From: Trichomonas vaginalis G3
Taxonomy: Eukaryota > Parabasalia > Trichomonadida > Trichomonadidae
NCBI RefSeq assembly: GCF_026262505.1
Contig: NC_067204.1
Coordinates: 10,263,797-10,327,796, forward strand
DNA: 64,000 nt
Direction: 5' to 3'
Position numbers and translations under genes: made by a program. This document shows, piece by piece, positions 28,447 to 37,824 of the stretch (positions are counted from its first letter, which is position 1; every line of letters begins with the position of its first letter). The notes under the pieces were generated by a model. It searched no databases. It was given only the letters and a program-made list of their open reading frames with translations, and was not told the DNA's origin.

Positions 28447-30366
28447 TTAATAAGCAACATCATCTACAATATAATCATGGTTAACATTCACAAGTCTGAC
28501 AAAATCGGAGAATAGCGTGTTTCCTGTTATTGTTGATTTTGCCGCAAGTTCTTGAACAATGCTTGCGACATTTGAGTGGAATTTATCATAGCAATTCTTC
28601 ACAGGACTTATAAGAGATCTCTTCTGATTATCTGTTACAGCTGCTTTTGAAACAGAAATTGCGTATTTCTTATATTGAGAAACAAAATTGAATGAGTTTT
28701 GGGCGATTGTGATAAGTTTGTGCATTGTTTCCTTTGAAGAAATAAAGAGTCCATTGAGGGCTTCATCTAAAGCTTCATCATGAGCTTTGAATAAAGCGTC
28801 AATTGATGAAGATGTCTCCATTTGATCCAAGAGTGATGCCCAAAGTGGATGAATGACATCAATAGCAGCATATCCCAAGAAAGAAGAACAGAAATGATGA
28901 ACTGCATGTCTCATTCCATCGACTTCTGGGAGAACTGCCATTGTTCTACTTGAAATTCGCCAACATTCGCCTAGAAGTGATTCAAGATGTTTCCAAGTGA
29001 ACAATGTTCTGAAAAGTAATTGATATTTTGTGACAACAATGTGATTAAACACAAGAGAAATTGGCCATCTAACATCTGGCTTAATATCGAAGTAATCCCA
29101 ACTGTAATCAAGACCAAAAATAACTTTGGCTGAGGAAGGAGCAACTCCTTGAGGATTTTCACGCGAAACAGAGTGGAATGTTTGAACTTGAGTACTAAGA
29201 GTGTCTTGTTCTAAGAATGCAGAAAAGTATTTGGAGTAGTCAGATGGAAGAGATGCAGCAAAGTTTGCATCAATTGCAGGAATGTGAGCTTTATCTCTGG
29301 AAACTGACATTGTCTGGGCTGCCAAATGATTAAACTTAGCTACCCAATCACCTCTGCCGCATAGGAACACTGATCTGAACATTTTTGCGTATTTCAATAA
29401 ATCATATTTTTCTCGAAGAACAGAGACTAATCTCAATGAAGCAGACAAGAACGCAGAATCGATAATTGTCTCTCTTTGAAGCGCTTCAAGATTCAGCTTT
29501 GGAGGATTTGGCATTTGAAGACCACAAATTGTAAGAACTGAAATGCATTTTCCTGCTGAGAGAATAGATTTAAGAGCTGCAGCAGAAATAAAGTGAGGGA
29601 GTCTTGATGTATTAAGCTCATATTTAGAGCTCCAAAAATTAGATTCATATTCTGAGCCAAGAACATCTGCTGTGATATTGCTATCTTCTGTAATAAAGAA
29701 TTCATCGAAAGGATCATCAACAATTCCCATATATATCCACTTCTGAATAAAGTCGAGAAGAGGAACTGAAGCTGTTTGAAATAGATATGTGAAGAGCTGT
29801 CTAATTTTTGGCGAACCTCTGAAACTGGCTAATCTCTTCTGGATTTCAGATAAAATCGGTACGCCACGCTTATCTGTAAGTGCTAATATTAATGTTGAAA
29901 GTGCATGAAGCATTTCAGCAGGATTTTGTAAATTTCCAAGAAGTAAAGATGGAGTTAATCTGCGTGCATTTTCGAATTTAGCAATTGTTTGCTGATATTC
30001 GGATGTAACTGTTCTTAATGCAGAACAAAGAGCATGCATAATACGTCCATGATGAAAAGCAAAGTGTCCTTCTGCATATTTTCGTATTATACAAAAGTCA
30101 TTGCAAATTGGAATTATTTTTTCAACAAAACTTGAAATTGAATCATGAATTTTGCATCTAATTTCGTATTTTTGATTATCTACAAGTCTGATATATGATC
30201 CTTCTGCACCAATCAAGCAATACAATAAATCTTTTACAATTGTTTGTTCTTCAATATCTGGTGGCATTGAAGTTAGGTCAGGAAGATCATTTTGCACTTC
30301 TTCCTCCTGACCAATAAGAGTTGCTTCTCCACTTTCAAGCCAGGAAGGAAGTTCAAGTGTCGACAT
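28447..30366 (-). CDS. GCP2: Gamma-tubulin complex component 2 (Spc97/GCP2)
   Basis: The 639-residue protein starts with a short acidic region and then EEQTIVKDLLYCLIGAEGSYIRL, the GCP2-type start of the GRIP1 domain ('EIxxxLLxVLxGxxGxYI'). The C-terminal GRIP2 part includes WPISLVFNHIVVTKYQLLFRTLFTWKHLE ('WPLSLVxxxxxLxKYQxLFRxLFxLKxVE') and MRHAVHHFCSSFLGYAAIDVI ('MxHFVxNLQYYMMFEVIEP'). With GCP3 and gamma-tubulin it forms the small complex that nucleates microtubules at basal bodies and spindle poles. GCP2 rather than GCP3 rests on the N-terminal match. Confidence 0.85.
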   Translation of the reverse strand: MSTLELPSWLESGEATLIGQEEEVQNDLPDLTSMPPDIEEQTIVKDLLYCLIGAEGSYIRLVDNQKYEIRCKIHDSISSFVEKIIPICNDFCIIRKYAEGHFAFHHGRIMHALCSALRTVTSEYQQTIAKFENARRLTPSLLLGNLQNPAEMLHALSTLILALTDKRGVPILSEIQKRLASFRGSPKIRQLFTYLFQTASVPLLDFIQKWIYMGIVDDPFDEFFITEDSNITADVLGSEYESNFWSSKYELNTSRLPHFISAAALKSILSAGKCISVLTICGLQMPNPPKLNLEALQRETIIDSAFLSASLRLVSVLREKYDLLKYAKMFRSVFLCGRGDWVAKFNHLAAQTMSVSRDKAHIPAIDANFAASLPSDYSKYFSAFLEQDTLSTQVQTFHSVSRENPQGVAPSSAKVIFGLDYSWDYFDIKPDVRWPISLVFNHIVVTKYQLLFRTLFTWKHLESLLGECWRISSRTMAVLPEVDGMRHAVHHFCSSFLGYAAIDVIHPLWASLLDQMETSSSIDALFKAHDEALDEALNGLFISSKETMHKLITIAQNSFNFVSQYKKYAISVSKAAVTDNQKRSLISPVKNCYDKFHSNVASIVQELAAKSTITGNTLFSDFVRLVNVNHDYIVDDVAY

Positions 30367-30791
30367 TTTATTTTTAAACGTTCACTTTTGCAAAAATAAC
30401 ATCTGAATTTAGACGTTTTGGGCTCTAATTTCATCATTTTGATTGTGAGTATCAATATGCAATATACTTGAGAATACTATATATTCCACTTTTAAATGAA
30501 TTTTCATTGTGAATCATATGAATTGATTTGATTCGGGACTAAAAGGTATAAAAATAAGAAGAACTCATTATCCATATTGCAGCTAACATAATAATATTTG
30601 GATTCAAATGAAATATTCCTTATGTTAATCATATATTTGCTAAAAATTGTAAATCATTACAACTATTTATAGCTTTCTTAAAGAAAATTCTTTAAAAATA
30701 AACTAAATACCAATTAAAGCATGTGATAATTCTTTAATTTAATCTTACTTTTTTAATTTTATTTTTGACAAATTGATATTAGTTTCGTCGC

Positions 30792-33710
30792 ATGGCAGAA
30801 GAACTTTTACAGGAGCTTGATGATCTGTGTTCGAAGCTATTTTCTCCAAAAATAGATGAATTGTCCATGTTACGCTCGTATCAGAACCAAATAATTTATA
30901 ACTTTGATAATTTCGATTTATTTATTCAACTACTTACAGGACGACAATGTGAAGATCGTGTTATTCTATTTTTAATCGACGCAATTAAGAAACAAGTCAA
31001 ATTTTATTATTCAAACATTGATATTTCTTCAGTAATCCAAAGTATCATCAATATTCAGGATAAAGATATAATGAATGGCAAGTTTTCAGAAAGTTTTGCT
31101 GATCTTATTGCATTTTTAATATTGTTTCAATATAATCTTACTGGAAACTTCATTTTACCAGAAATACATATACTTAACTTCAAATTTCAACTAATGATGA
31201 ACTTGATAAATTACTTACAGTCCGATTCTTTTAAATTTTGCCCAGAATTACGTTTAATCAATGAAGAAACAAAAAATCTACCGAAATCATTACGAAATCC
31301 TGTTAAAAGGGACTACAAATTCGAAATGGCCGACCATTTCCTCAATAATTACATGATTTCTTTTATGGATGATGTTATTTCAATTTTAGATCAAGATTCT
31401 GTACTTGGAATTCCTTTATTGAACAAAACATTGCTATTTCAAAACAAACAAGATGAATTCGATGCTTTTATTATACCTCCTGAAATTTTAATAATTTTGA
31501 AACAGAGATTAATCTTCCAAGAACTGTATAATGACTTTCTTCGATGTCCTCCTGACTTTTCAAATGAAATACTCAACCTTTGTTGCACTATTTCACGTAC
31601 TTTGTTTAGTTTTGAAGATGAAGAATTTGTTCAACAGATGTTTCAAGTTTTTCTTACATTTCTCAATTGCGATACATTGTTTGCATCATATATGAGCATT
31701 GCTTCGTTCGCAAATTGGATGTCTTCCCTTGAAAATTTAATAAAAGTGATGAATCTTGACGAAATAATGAAAGAACTTATCAATTTCGTATACAAAATGA
31801 ATAGAATCAATCCAATCTTCTACATTCCATTGCTAAAATCAATGTTTCTCCTTTCATCAAAATCATATCAAATTAAAAATGACAGTTTATCACTAGATTT
31901 CATTCAGAACGCTCTTGTTCAACTTGAAATGTCGACAATTGAGTCTATTGGCCAGATCTGGCAAACAGTTTTATCTGAATTGCAAGATAACAAATCCACA
32001 TTATCTGATACAATTAGCGTTCTCTGGAAGACATCAACAGTTGACTCGTGTAATTATTTGATTGGTTGTTTCAAAGAAATCAATGTTTTTGACAGTTCAG
32101 ATTCAAATTTTGTTAAATCTTCATTTATTTTGAAGATGTTTTACATTTTTATGGAAAACAAGATCTATATAAAGTCATATGAGCACTTGGGAATCATCAT
32201 AAACCTGATTTTGTGCTATTCTCAAGCAATATTTCCACAATTAAAAACTTTTAAAGATACAACGGCCAAAACAATTAATGTTGAAATTCTTTTGCAAATT
32301 TACGCTCTTTTCTTCAAAAATTATCCAAAATTTTCAGAATTTTCTTTGATATCAAAATTAACATCAATAAATTGCTTTGAAGTAGCTAATATGATGATTA
32401 AATTAGCATTAGGATCGATAATTATTGGAATTAATGTCGATTTATCCATTTTTATCATTGAAAATTTTATAACTCAACAAGATTTCAAAAATCTCAATGA
32501 AATACCAGCGTTACTACAAAAGTATATTGCAAGTATTAAGTTATCCAACTTAAAGAAGCCAGATTTTACCATTCTGGGCATAATTTACTTGAATTTTCCT
32601 AAATTTCAGGACCAAATCAATAATTTGATTCCAAAACTCCAGAAAACAGATCTTCTATCAAAGTCTATTTATTTCGGAATCCGTGGATCAATTTTGTCAA
32701 CGATTCAAACTCCATCGGACTGGATTAAGTATTGTTCGTCTTTTATCAATGACATTAAGGATATTCCATCTTTGTTTAGTGATTGTGACGAATTTCTGGT
32801 TAAAGAATGTCGAATTTTGCTGAGATTTATTAAAATAATTTGTAAAAACATTCCTCAATCGAATGACTGGCCATCAAGGAACAAAATACGTTTCAAATTA
32901 TTTTCTTACTTCATGTACATGATTTCAGCCATTTTTGATAAAATTTCGCCAAAAATATTAGATGAAAAACACCAAATTAACTCCAAACTGTTTTCTACCA
33001 TGATCAAATGCATTGAAACAATGAACTGTCTCATTGAGTCACCATTAGGAAACATCGGAGCAATGATTTCTTTCGGAGATCCAACTTTTGTTACTTTTGT
33101 TAAGAATTTGGCAGAAACAGTTCTAGATTTACCTATAACTCAGATTAGTTCTTATTTCCGATTCAATTTTAGCTTTATTACCTTTATTTTTTATGTTACA
33201 AATTATTGTGGAGGAATTTTGCAATTATTACCTAATGTAACAGTAATATTCCTCAGGTATCTTCAAATACCGTTCCAAATACCTACGCAGGAGCTCATTG
33301 ACTCTGTTTGTTTGACATTAAATTCATTTCTTCTATATATCGAGCAAAATTTGTTGAACAGCCATTTCATTATGGCATTAAACTCACTGGTGAACCTTAA
33401 AGATATAACAAATGCTGCAATTTTTATTACAAATTTTTGTAATCGAGATTCAACTTTTGTTATTGAAATTGCATCCAAATATGCGATGCATTTCAAAGAA
33501 AAATCTTATCAGAAAATAGTTAGATCTGTTTTCAACCATTTATTTGAAGGAGATGAAGGAGAAGTTGATGATGACGGGAATTTAGTCCAATTCCTTGCTT
33601 TAGAACAATTTGTTATAGGAATGAGAAATATAGGCATGCCGCTGGATGCGATAGACGATCTTTCTCCTTATTTCGAAATATTAAATATCGTTTCACAGCC
33701 AAATCAATAA
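30792..33710 (+). CDS. Exportin/importin-beta-like karyopherin (972 aa)
   Basis: The protein is long and helical throughout. The N-terminus ELLQELDDLCSKLFSPKI then a second helix of the importin-N type (LRSYQNQIIYNFDNFDLFIQLL) and ILFLIDAIKKQVKFYYSNI, where family members read 'FxxLxxLxxxVxxxWxxL'. Length and character fit an exportin-7/transportin-3-like receptor. The gene is much more AT-rich in codon choice than the HEAT protein at 18857. Divergent from GCP2, with 425 bp between starts. Assignment to a specific karyopherin is not possible by eye. Confidence 0.5.
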   Translation: MAEELLQELDDLCSKLFSPKIDELSMLRSYQNQIIYNFDNFDLFIQLLTGRQCEDRVILFLIDAIKKQVKFYYSNIDISSVIQSIINIQDKDIMNGKFSESFADLIAFLILFQYNLTGNFILPEIHILNFKFQLMMNLINYLQSDSFKFCPELRLINEETKNLPKSLRNPVKRDYKFEMADHFLNNYMISFMDDVISILDQDSVLGIPLLNKTLLFQNKQDEFDAFIIPPEILIILKQRLIFQELYNDFLRCPPDFSNEILNLCCTISRTLFSFEDEEFVQQMFQVFLTFLNCDTLFASYMSIASFANWMSSLENLIKVMNLDEIMKELINFVYKMNRINPIFYIPLLKSMFLLSSKSYQIKNDSLSLDFIQNALVQLEMSTIESIGQIWQTVLSELQDNKSTLSDTISVLWKTSTVDSCNYLIGCFKEINVFDSSDSNFVKSSFILKMFYIFMENKIYIKSYEHLGIIINLILCYSQAIFPQLKTFKDTTAKTINVEILLQIYALFFKNYPKFSEFSLISKLTSINCFEVANMMIKLALGSIIIGINVDLSIFIIENFITQQDFKNLNEIPALLQKYIASIKLSNLKKPDFTILGIIYLNFPKFQDQINNLIPKLQKTDLLSKSIYFGIRGSILSTIQTPSDWIKYCSSFINDIKDIPSLFSDCDEFLVKECRILLRFIKIICKNIPQSNDWPSRNKIRFKLFSYFMYMISAIFDKISPKILDEKHQINSKLFSTMIKCIETMNCLIESPLGNIGAMISFGDPTFVTFVKNLAETVLDLPITQISSYFRFNFSFITFIFYVTNYCGGILQLLPNVTVIFLRYLQIPFQIPTQELIDSVCLTLNSFLLYIEQNLLNSHFIMALNSLVNLKDITNAAIFITNFCNRDSTFVIEIASKYAMHFKEKSYQKIVRSVFNHLFEGDEGEVDDDGNLVQFLALEQFVIGMRNIGMPLDAIDDLSPYFEILNIVSQPNQ

Positions 33711-34333
33711 TTTTTTGTTATTTAAGTAAACAATACCATGTATTTTTATTTATTTGAGGTTTCTTTCCGATATGCTCTGATCCTCTTAATTTTTCTTCAA
33801 TATTAATGTATTCAGTTCCTTACTCAGTCTTATTCATGGATCATTACTTATAGAATATCATTGTCTAATCATTTTAGATATTTCTTTAATATTCATGTGG
33901 TATTTTTACATACTGAAGTTCTAAAATCGCCTCGAAGATCGATTAAGACTGTTTAGTCGGAAAGGTAGCTTAACACAGTAAGACATAGAATTTACATCAG
34001 TTGTCATGTGGGCATAAATGAACTTATAAGTGAAAAACTATTCAATTTTAATAGGATAATCAAAGCTTGCACAACTCAGAATTTTAATCTTTATACACAA
34101 CGATCAGGCATTTATGATTAAAGAGTAGAGCATGCTTTGGCTAACCTGTTCCTGATGTTCTTCTAATAATTTGTTCGATCCTAATATAGTCCAATCAATC
34201 TAAAAACTTTCAGATGAAAGAGACATCTGTGTCAATGATGTTGAAGTGATTAAAGAAAAAGGCCAATAGCTAATTGATATACTATAAATTTGAATGAAAA
34301 TTATCGTTTTTCAATTCTTTTTCCAAAAAAAAA
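33711..34333. other. Intergenic region, no gene found
   Basis: AT-rich DNA with no coding frame, tRNA-like box or repeat that I can support. Confidence 0.5.
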
Positions 34334-34978
34334 ATGGATAACATTAACGCGCTCATAGCTAATTACTTCGATTCAATAATAATGGAGCGGTTCGACAAAT
34401 TCATGAATAAAAGAAAATCAAAATCTCCAGAGATCTTTGATTTTGCTCGTTTTTGTATTAAAACATATACAGGTCAAACAATTTCTGTATTCTTTACTGA
34501 ATATATTAAATCCAAGTTCAATGAAAATGATAGAACCCAGATCAATGAAGATATCAGACAATTTACAAAATCTTGTAATGATAGTTATCGCGCAATAAAT
34601 ACAAATTACCATATTGATGAATTCTTTACAAAGTTATATTTAGAAAGGTCAAATTATCAAGGTAAAAACATTTCTGATTTCAAAAAGCAATTCTTCAGTA
34701 CAATTAGCTCTTTCAAAAAAGAGTACAAAGAACTTCCACCATATATCCTTGAGAAATTCTACGAGATTATAAATAGCTTTGAAAACATCAAACCAACCCT
34801 AAATACACAAACATCAGCAGTTCAGCAAGCAACTATTGATACCAATCCTCCAGTTATATCTAATCCTCAAGACGACACTAATTCTCAAGAAAACGCTAAT
34901 TCTCAATTTGACGAATCAGATATTCTAGAATATCTACCAGATTTCGATGAAAATGATTCTGATTTCTATAATTTTTAG
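34334..34978 (+). CDS. Hypothetical protein (214 aa) with acidic C-terminus
   Basis: The product is unrecognised. Residues 1-150 are helical and rich in Phe, Lys and Glu (SIIMERFDKFMNKRKSK, FKKQFFSTISSFKKEYKEL). Residues 150-200 are Thr/Gln/Asn/Pro-rich with short TNSQ/ANSQ repeats and look disordered, and the last 20 are acidic (LEYLPDFDENDSDF). No signal peptide or membrane span. The start ATG directly follows an A-run. A short acidic Leu/Phe motif at the end could be a binding motif for a partner, but this is conjecture. Confidence 0.55.
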   Translation: MDNINALIANYFDSIIMERFDKFMNKRKSKSPEIFDFARFCIKTYTGQTISVFFTEYIKSKFNENDRTQINEDIRQFTKSCNDSYRAINTNYHIDEFFTKLYLERSNYQGKNISDFKKQFFSTISSFKKEYKELPPYILEKFYEIINSFENIKPTLNTQTSAVQQATIDTNPPVISNPQDDTNSQENANSQFDESDILEYLPDFDENDSDFYNF

Positions 34979-35179
34979 AATATCATTTATTGATTTGATT
35001 TAATGATGTTATTTACCGAAATTCCGCACTTTATATTTAATGGAACTCTTTATCAATCAGGCATAAATATTTCCTTTATTTTATTTTGTTTTGTATTTGC
35101 TTTAGAAATTTATAAGACGTCGATACAATTTTTAAAGGGCCATGGAAAGTGAAATGGTCTTATATCTAATTTAGACTAT

Positions 35180-35340
35180 CTACATATGAAAGAAGAAGTT
35201 GATTCGTTTCTTTATTATTTGCTGCAAAAGAAGAGATCTTTTACGATATACATCGTTTTTATTGACATTTGCATCAATTGATATAAAAAATTCAAACTTT
35301 ATAATGCCGCCTAATGAAGAGCTGTTTTTCCATCATTTTT
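35180..35340 (-). pseudogene. Ankyrin-repeat gene remnant
   Basis: Reading the minus strand from 35340, NDGKTALH is followed by a stop in the AA position of the repeat. After a frameshift, IDANVNKNDVYRK appears, then NNKETNQLLLSY in a third frame. This is the consensus order of the local ankyrin family (GKTALHxAA, LISHGANINEK, KExxELLLS) with several lesions. It is a solo fragment of about one and a half repeats. Confidence 0.7.
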
Positions 35341-35577
35341 CCTCCCCCTATTTTTATATGATGAGTTGCATCTCTACCTTTATCTAATTCATTTGTTTAT
35401 TCAATAATATATGATAATTATATATAACCTTCATATTGTAATCTTTTATCAAGAATGTAACAAAATCAATGTTGTGTGAAATAATTTCATGATCCTAGGA
35501 TTTCTTTCTACAATTGATAGATTAAAGCATGTTTTTGAAAGTTGTAAACAATAATCACTCCATGGGTAAAAACTTAA

Positions 35578-35699
35578 GGGTGCACTTACCACTTTCTGAC
35601 ACACTCTCAAATTTTGTGTTTAAAATATTTTATTTTCTATGCATATTTACACCCGTATATCTCTTTTTGAGAGTGTGTCAGAAAGTGGTAAGTGCACCC
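35578..35699. mobile_element. 122-bp MITE with perfect 34-bp inverted ends, TTAA duplication
   Basis: The left end (35578-35611) starts GGGTGCACTTACC and the right end (35666-35699) is its exact reverse complement over 34 bp. TTAA flanks both sides (35574-35577 and 35700-35703). The internal 54 bp is AT-rich with no coding capacity. Perfect arms indicate recent movement by an autonomous relative elsewhere. Same terminal motif as the unit at 21786. Confidence 0.9.
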
Positions 35700-36091
35700 T
35701 TAATTCAAATAAAGTCTTTGATATTTATATCCATCATAACTTGGATATATTAATCAAATTTATCTCTTGCGGTGAATGAGATGAATTATTCTAAGTAGTA
35801 ATTCATAATTACTCTGTAAATTGTACATTAAAAATGACTATCAAGAATATTTGATTGAATGTTTTCGAAATTAGCAGAATTACCTACTTAGTATTGGGAA
35901 TGATTATTACTGGAATTATTTATTATTGTTAAGTGTGCAGTCATGCGTTTTTATGTTTTCATTTTCAATTTCGAGAAATGTTAGCTTGTAATTTGAGTGT
36001 TCTCCAACAAACATAAAATATCAAGAAAAGTTGCTCTTTTAAAAAGTATAGTTCAATAAGCCATGTTCAAATCAAATCATTCTCAAGATTG

Positions 36092-36099
36092 TCACTTTT
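36092..36099 (+). promoter_or_regulatory. Initiator-like TCACTTTT
   Basis: TCACTTTT lies 8 bp before the ATG at 36107 and fits the trichomonad initiator, supporting that ATG over the upstream in-frame TTG at 36089. Confidence 0.5.
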
Positions 36100-36106
36100 T
36101 ATAAAA

Positions 36107-36979
36107 ATGGGCTCTTTATACGTTTCAAATCTTCCTCAAGCATTTGATGAAAATGAATTTAGGCAATTATTCGTACATTTTGGAGATGTCGAAAGAATTG
36201 ATATTCCAGATCGCCACGGCGCTACGAACTTAATTGCGTATGTCCATTTTCAGGATCCTAACTCATGCAATACAGCGATTGCTGCATTGAATGGCAAATC
36301 ATTTGGCGGAAAGAAATTGAAAATTGAAATTTCTAACAAACAAAAAAGAATGCATCAGCCAATTCAAAGGAATATGCTTCCTACTCCAGAGCCTGCACCA
36401 TACAATATTCGTCCAAGACCACCTTCTTCTCATTATAATAAGGGTAGTTTACTTCCATTCCAAGATGCAGAAAAATACGTTTCACTTTCATGCAAAATGC
36501 TTCCAGTGCATAATGGAATAATAGATGGCCCAAATCCACAGATGCCATTAAGCGTCTCTGTTACTTCATTTGAAAGAGAGGGAAATACATATTCACTTGC
36601 TACTCCTATTTTAGTTAATAAGCAGCCAACAGACGCATTAGTATTTTTACTTCCACTTCCAAAGAAGGGTGAAGTTCCAGAATTTCAACAGAACTATATG
36701 GGAATGCCTCCACAATATCCACCACCAAATCCAGGCTATCCACCTCATCCGCAAGGTCCTCCAAGTCAATATCCTTATCCAAATAATACATACCAGCCAC
36801 CATATCCTCCATATGGCGCTCCTCCATATCCAAATAATGGAGTTCCTCTTCCACCAGCTGATGGAATGCCTCCAATGGGATATGCACCACCTCCACCACC
36901 TCCAGTTGCAGGTATGCCATACGGAGGCCCACATGATCGCTCTCCTCCTCCAATGGGCGAAATGGATCCTCTCATGTGA
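36107..36979 (+). CDS. RRM RNA-binding protein with Pro/Tyr-rich tail
   Basis: The ATG at 36107 gives 290 residues. Residues 3-75 form one RRM: RNP2 is LYVSNLP, and the RNP1 position reads NLIAYVHF, with the expected aromatic. The fold is completed by GGKKLKIEISNK. A Pro/Arg linker follows, then a compact region of about 80 residues (MPLSVSVTSFEREGNTYSL, ILVNKQPTDALVFLLPLPKKG). The last 95 residues are Pro, Tyr and Gly-rich (YPPHPQGPPSQYPYP), probably disordered and prone to condensate formation. A role in mRNA processing is likely, but the target is unknown. The Pro tail resembles those of U1C/SF1-type splicing proteins in style only. Confidence 0.75.
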   Translation: MGSLYVSNLPQAFDENEFRQLFVHFGDVERIDIPDRHGATNLIAYVHFQDPNSCNTAIAALNGKSFGGKKLKIEISNKQKRMHQPIQRNMLPTPEPAPYNIRPRPPSSHYNKGSLLPFQDAEKYVSLSCKMLPVHNGIIDGPNPQMPLSVSVTSFEREGNTYSLATPILVNKQPTDALVFLLPLPKKGEVPEFQQNYMGMPPQYPPPNPGYPPHPQGPPSQYPYPNNTYQPPYPPYGAPPYPNNGVPLPPADGMPPMGYAPPPPPPVAGMPYGGPHDRSPPPMGEMDPLM

Positions 36980-37824
36980 ACGAATTCTGTGATTAATGTT
37001 TTTTTTCAGAGTTAACATCTATATTAATGTTTATTACAATGTTATTTTGTATTTCATACCAATATTAATAACTCAGAGATTTTAATAGATAACTGATATC
37101 ATTTTGTTAGTTTGAGGTAATAAATACACGCTTATATTATTCTTTTCATCCAATAACCCAAAATAAAATTGTTTTTATATTTTTCTTGAAAAAATGAATG
37201 TAATCTGATATCGAAATATGAATGCTCTATCAATAAACTTAAAGTATTTCATATGTTCGGCTTAATTTAAATAGTAAAAATTGGAGAAAAAAAAATTCTT
37301 GAAAAAATTTATTGAAATATGATATATTTTAATTAATATAATATTTTCATTTCAATAAGACATTTTGGACTCAAATTTGAGAATATCGACAATTTAAATT
37401 TCATATTTCTGATCAAGAGATTATATAAACATTTTTTTCTTTACGAAAATCTAAATTTGAAAGAAGGAAGATGTTTTGTGAGCCACTTATTTTGAATGCT
37501 TCTCAAATTTTGCCAGAAATAAAACAAATCTACAATGCTGTGTTATTCTGTTCCAATATTAAATATTTTTGAAACAGGATTGTCAATTTTCTATGTTTCT
37601 TTGAAACATTCAAAAATCAAAATTATCAAAAAATCAAAATATATCACAAACACAATCGTTTACCGATATTAGTTAAAAACTTTTCAATTTTTCAAATTCA
37701 AAAACTCAAAAAAAATTCAATGTCATTTTTTTAAAACCAAATGAAAGTATATAAATAATAATTGTTCATATACTTTATATGTCCATCATTATCAATTTTT
37801 CTGAGGATTCATCAATCAATCAAA
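36980..37824. other. Intergenic region, no gene found
   Basis: Very AT-rich, rich in A-runs and T-runs. No coding frame or repeat that I can support. Confidence 0.5.

Larger units (their letters stand above)
35000..36088. other. Gene-free region holding ankyrin debris and a MITE
   Basis: The only structure seen is an ankyrin remnant on the minus strand (35180-35340) and a perfect-ended MITE (35578-35699). Otherwise AT-rich DNA with no coding frame. Confidence 0.6.

Noticed and set aside
34160..34185. GTTCGATCC box as part of a tRNA gene
   Set aside because: No acceptor stem, A box or anticodon arm around it could be found.
36615..37018. Trp/Arg/His-rich frames opposite the RRM gene
   Set aside because: They are reverse readings of the Pro/Tyr-rich tail.
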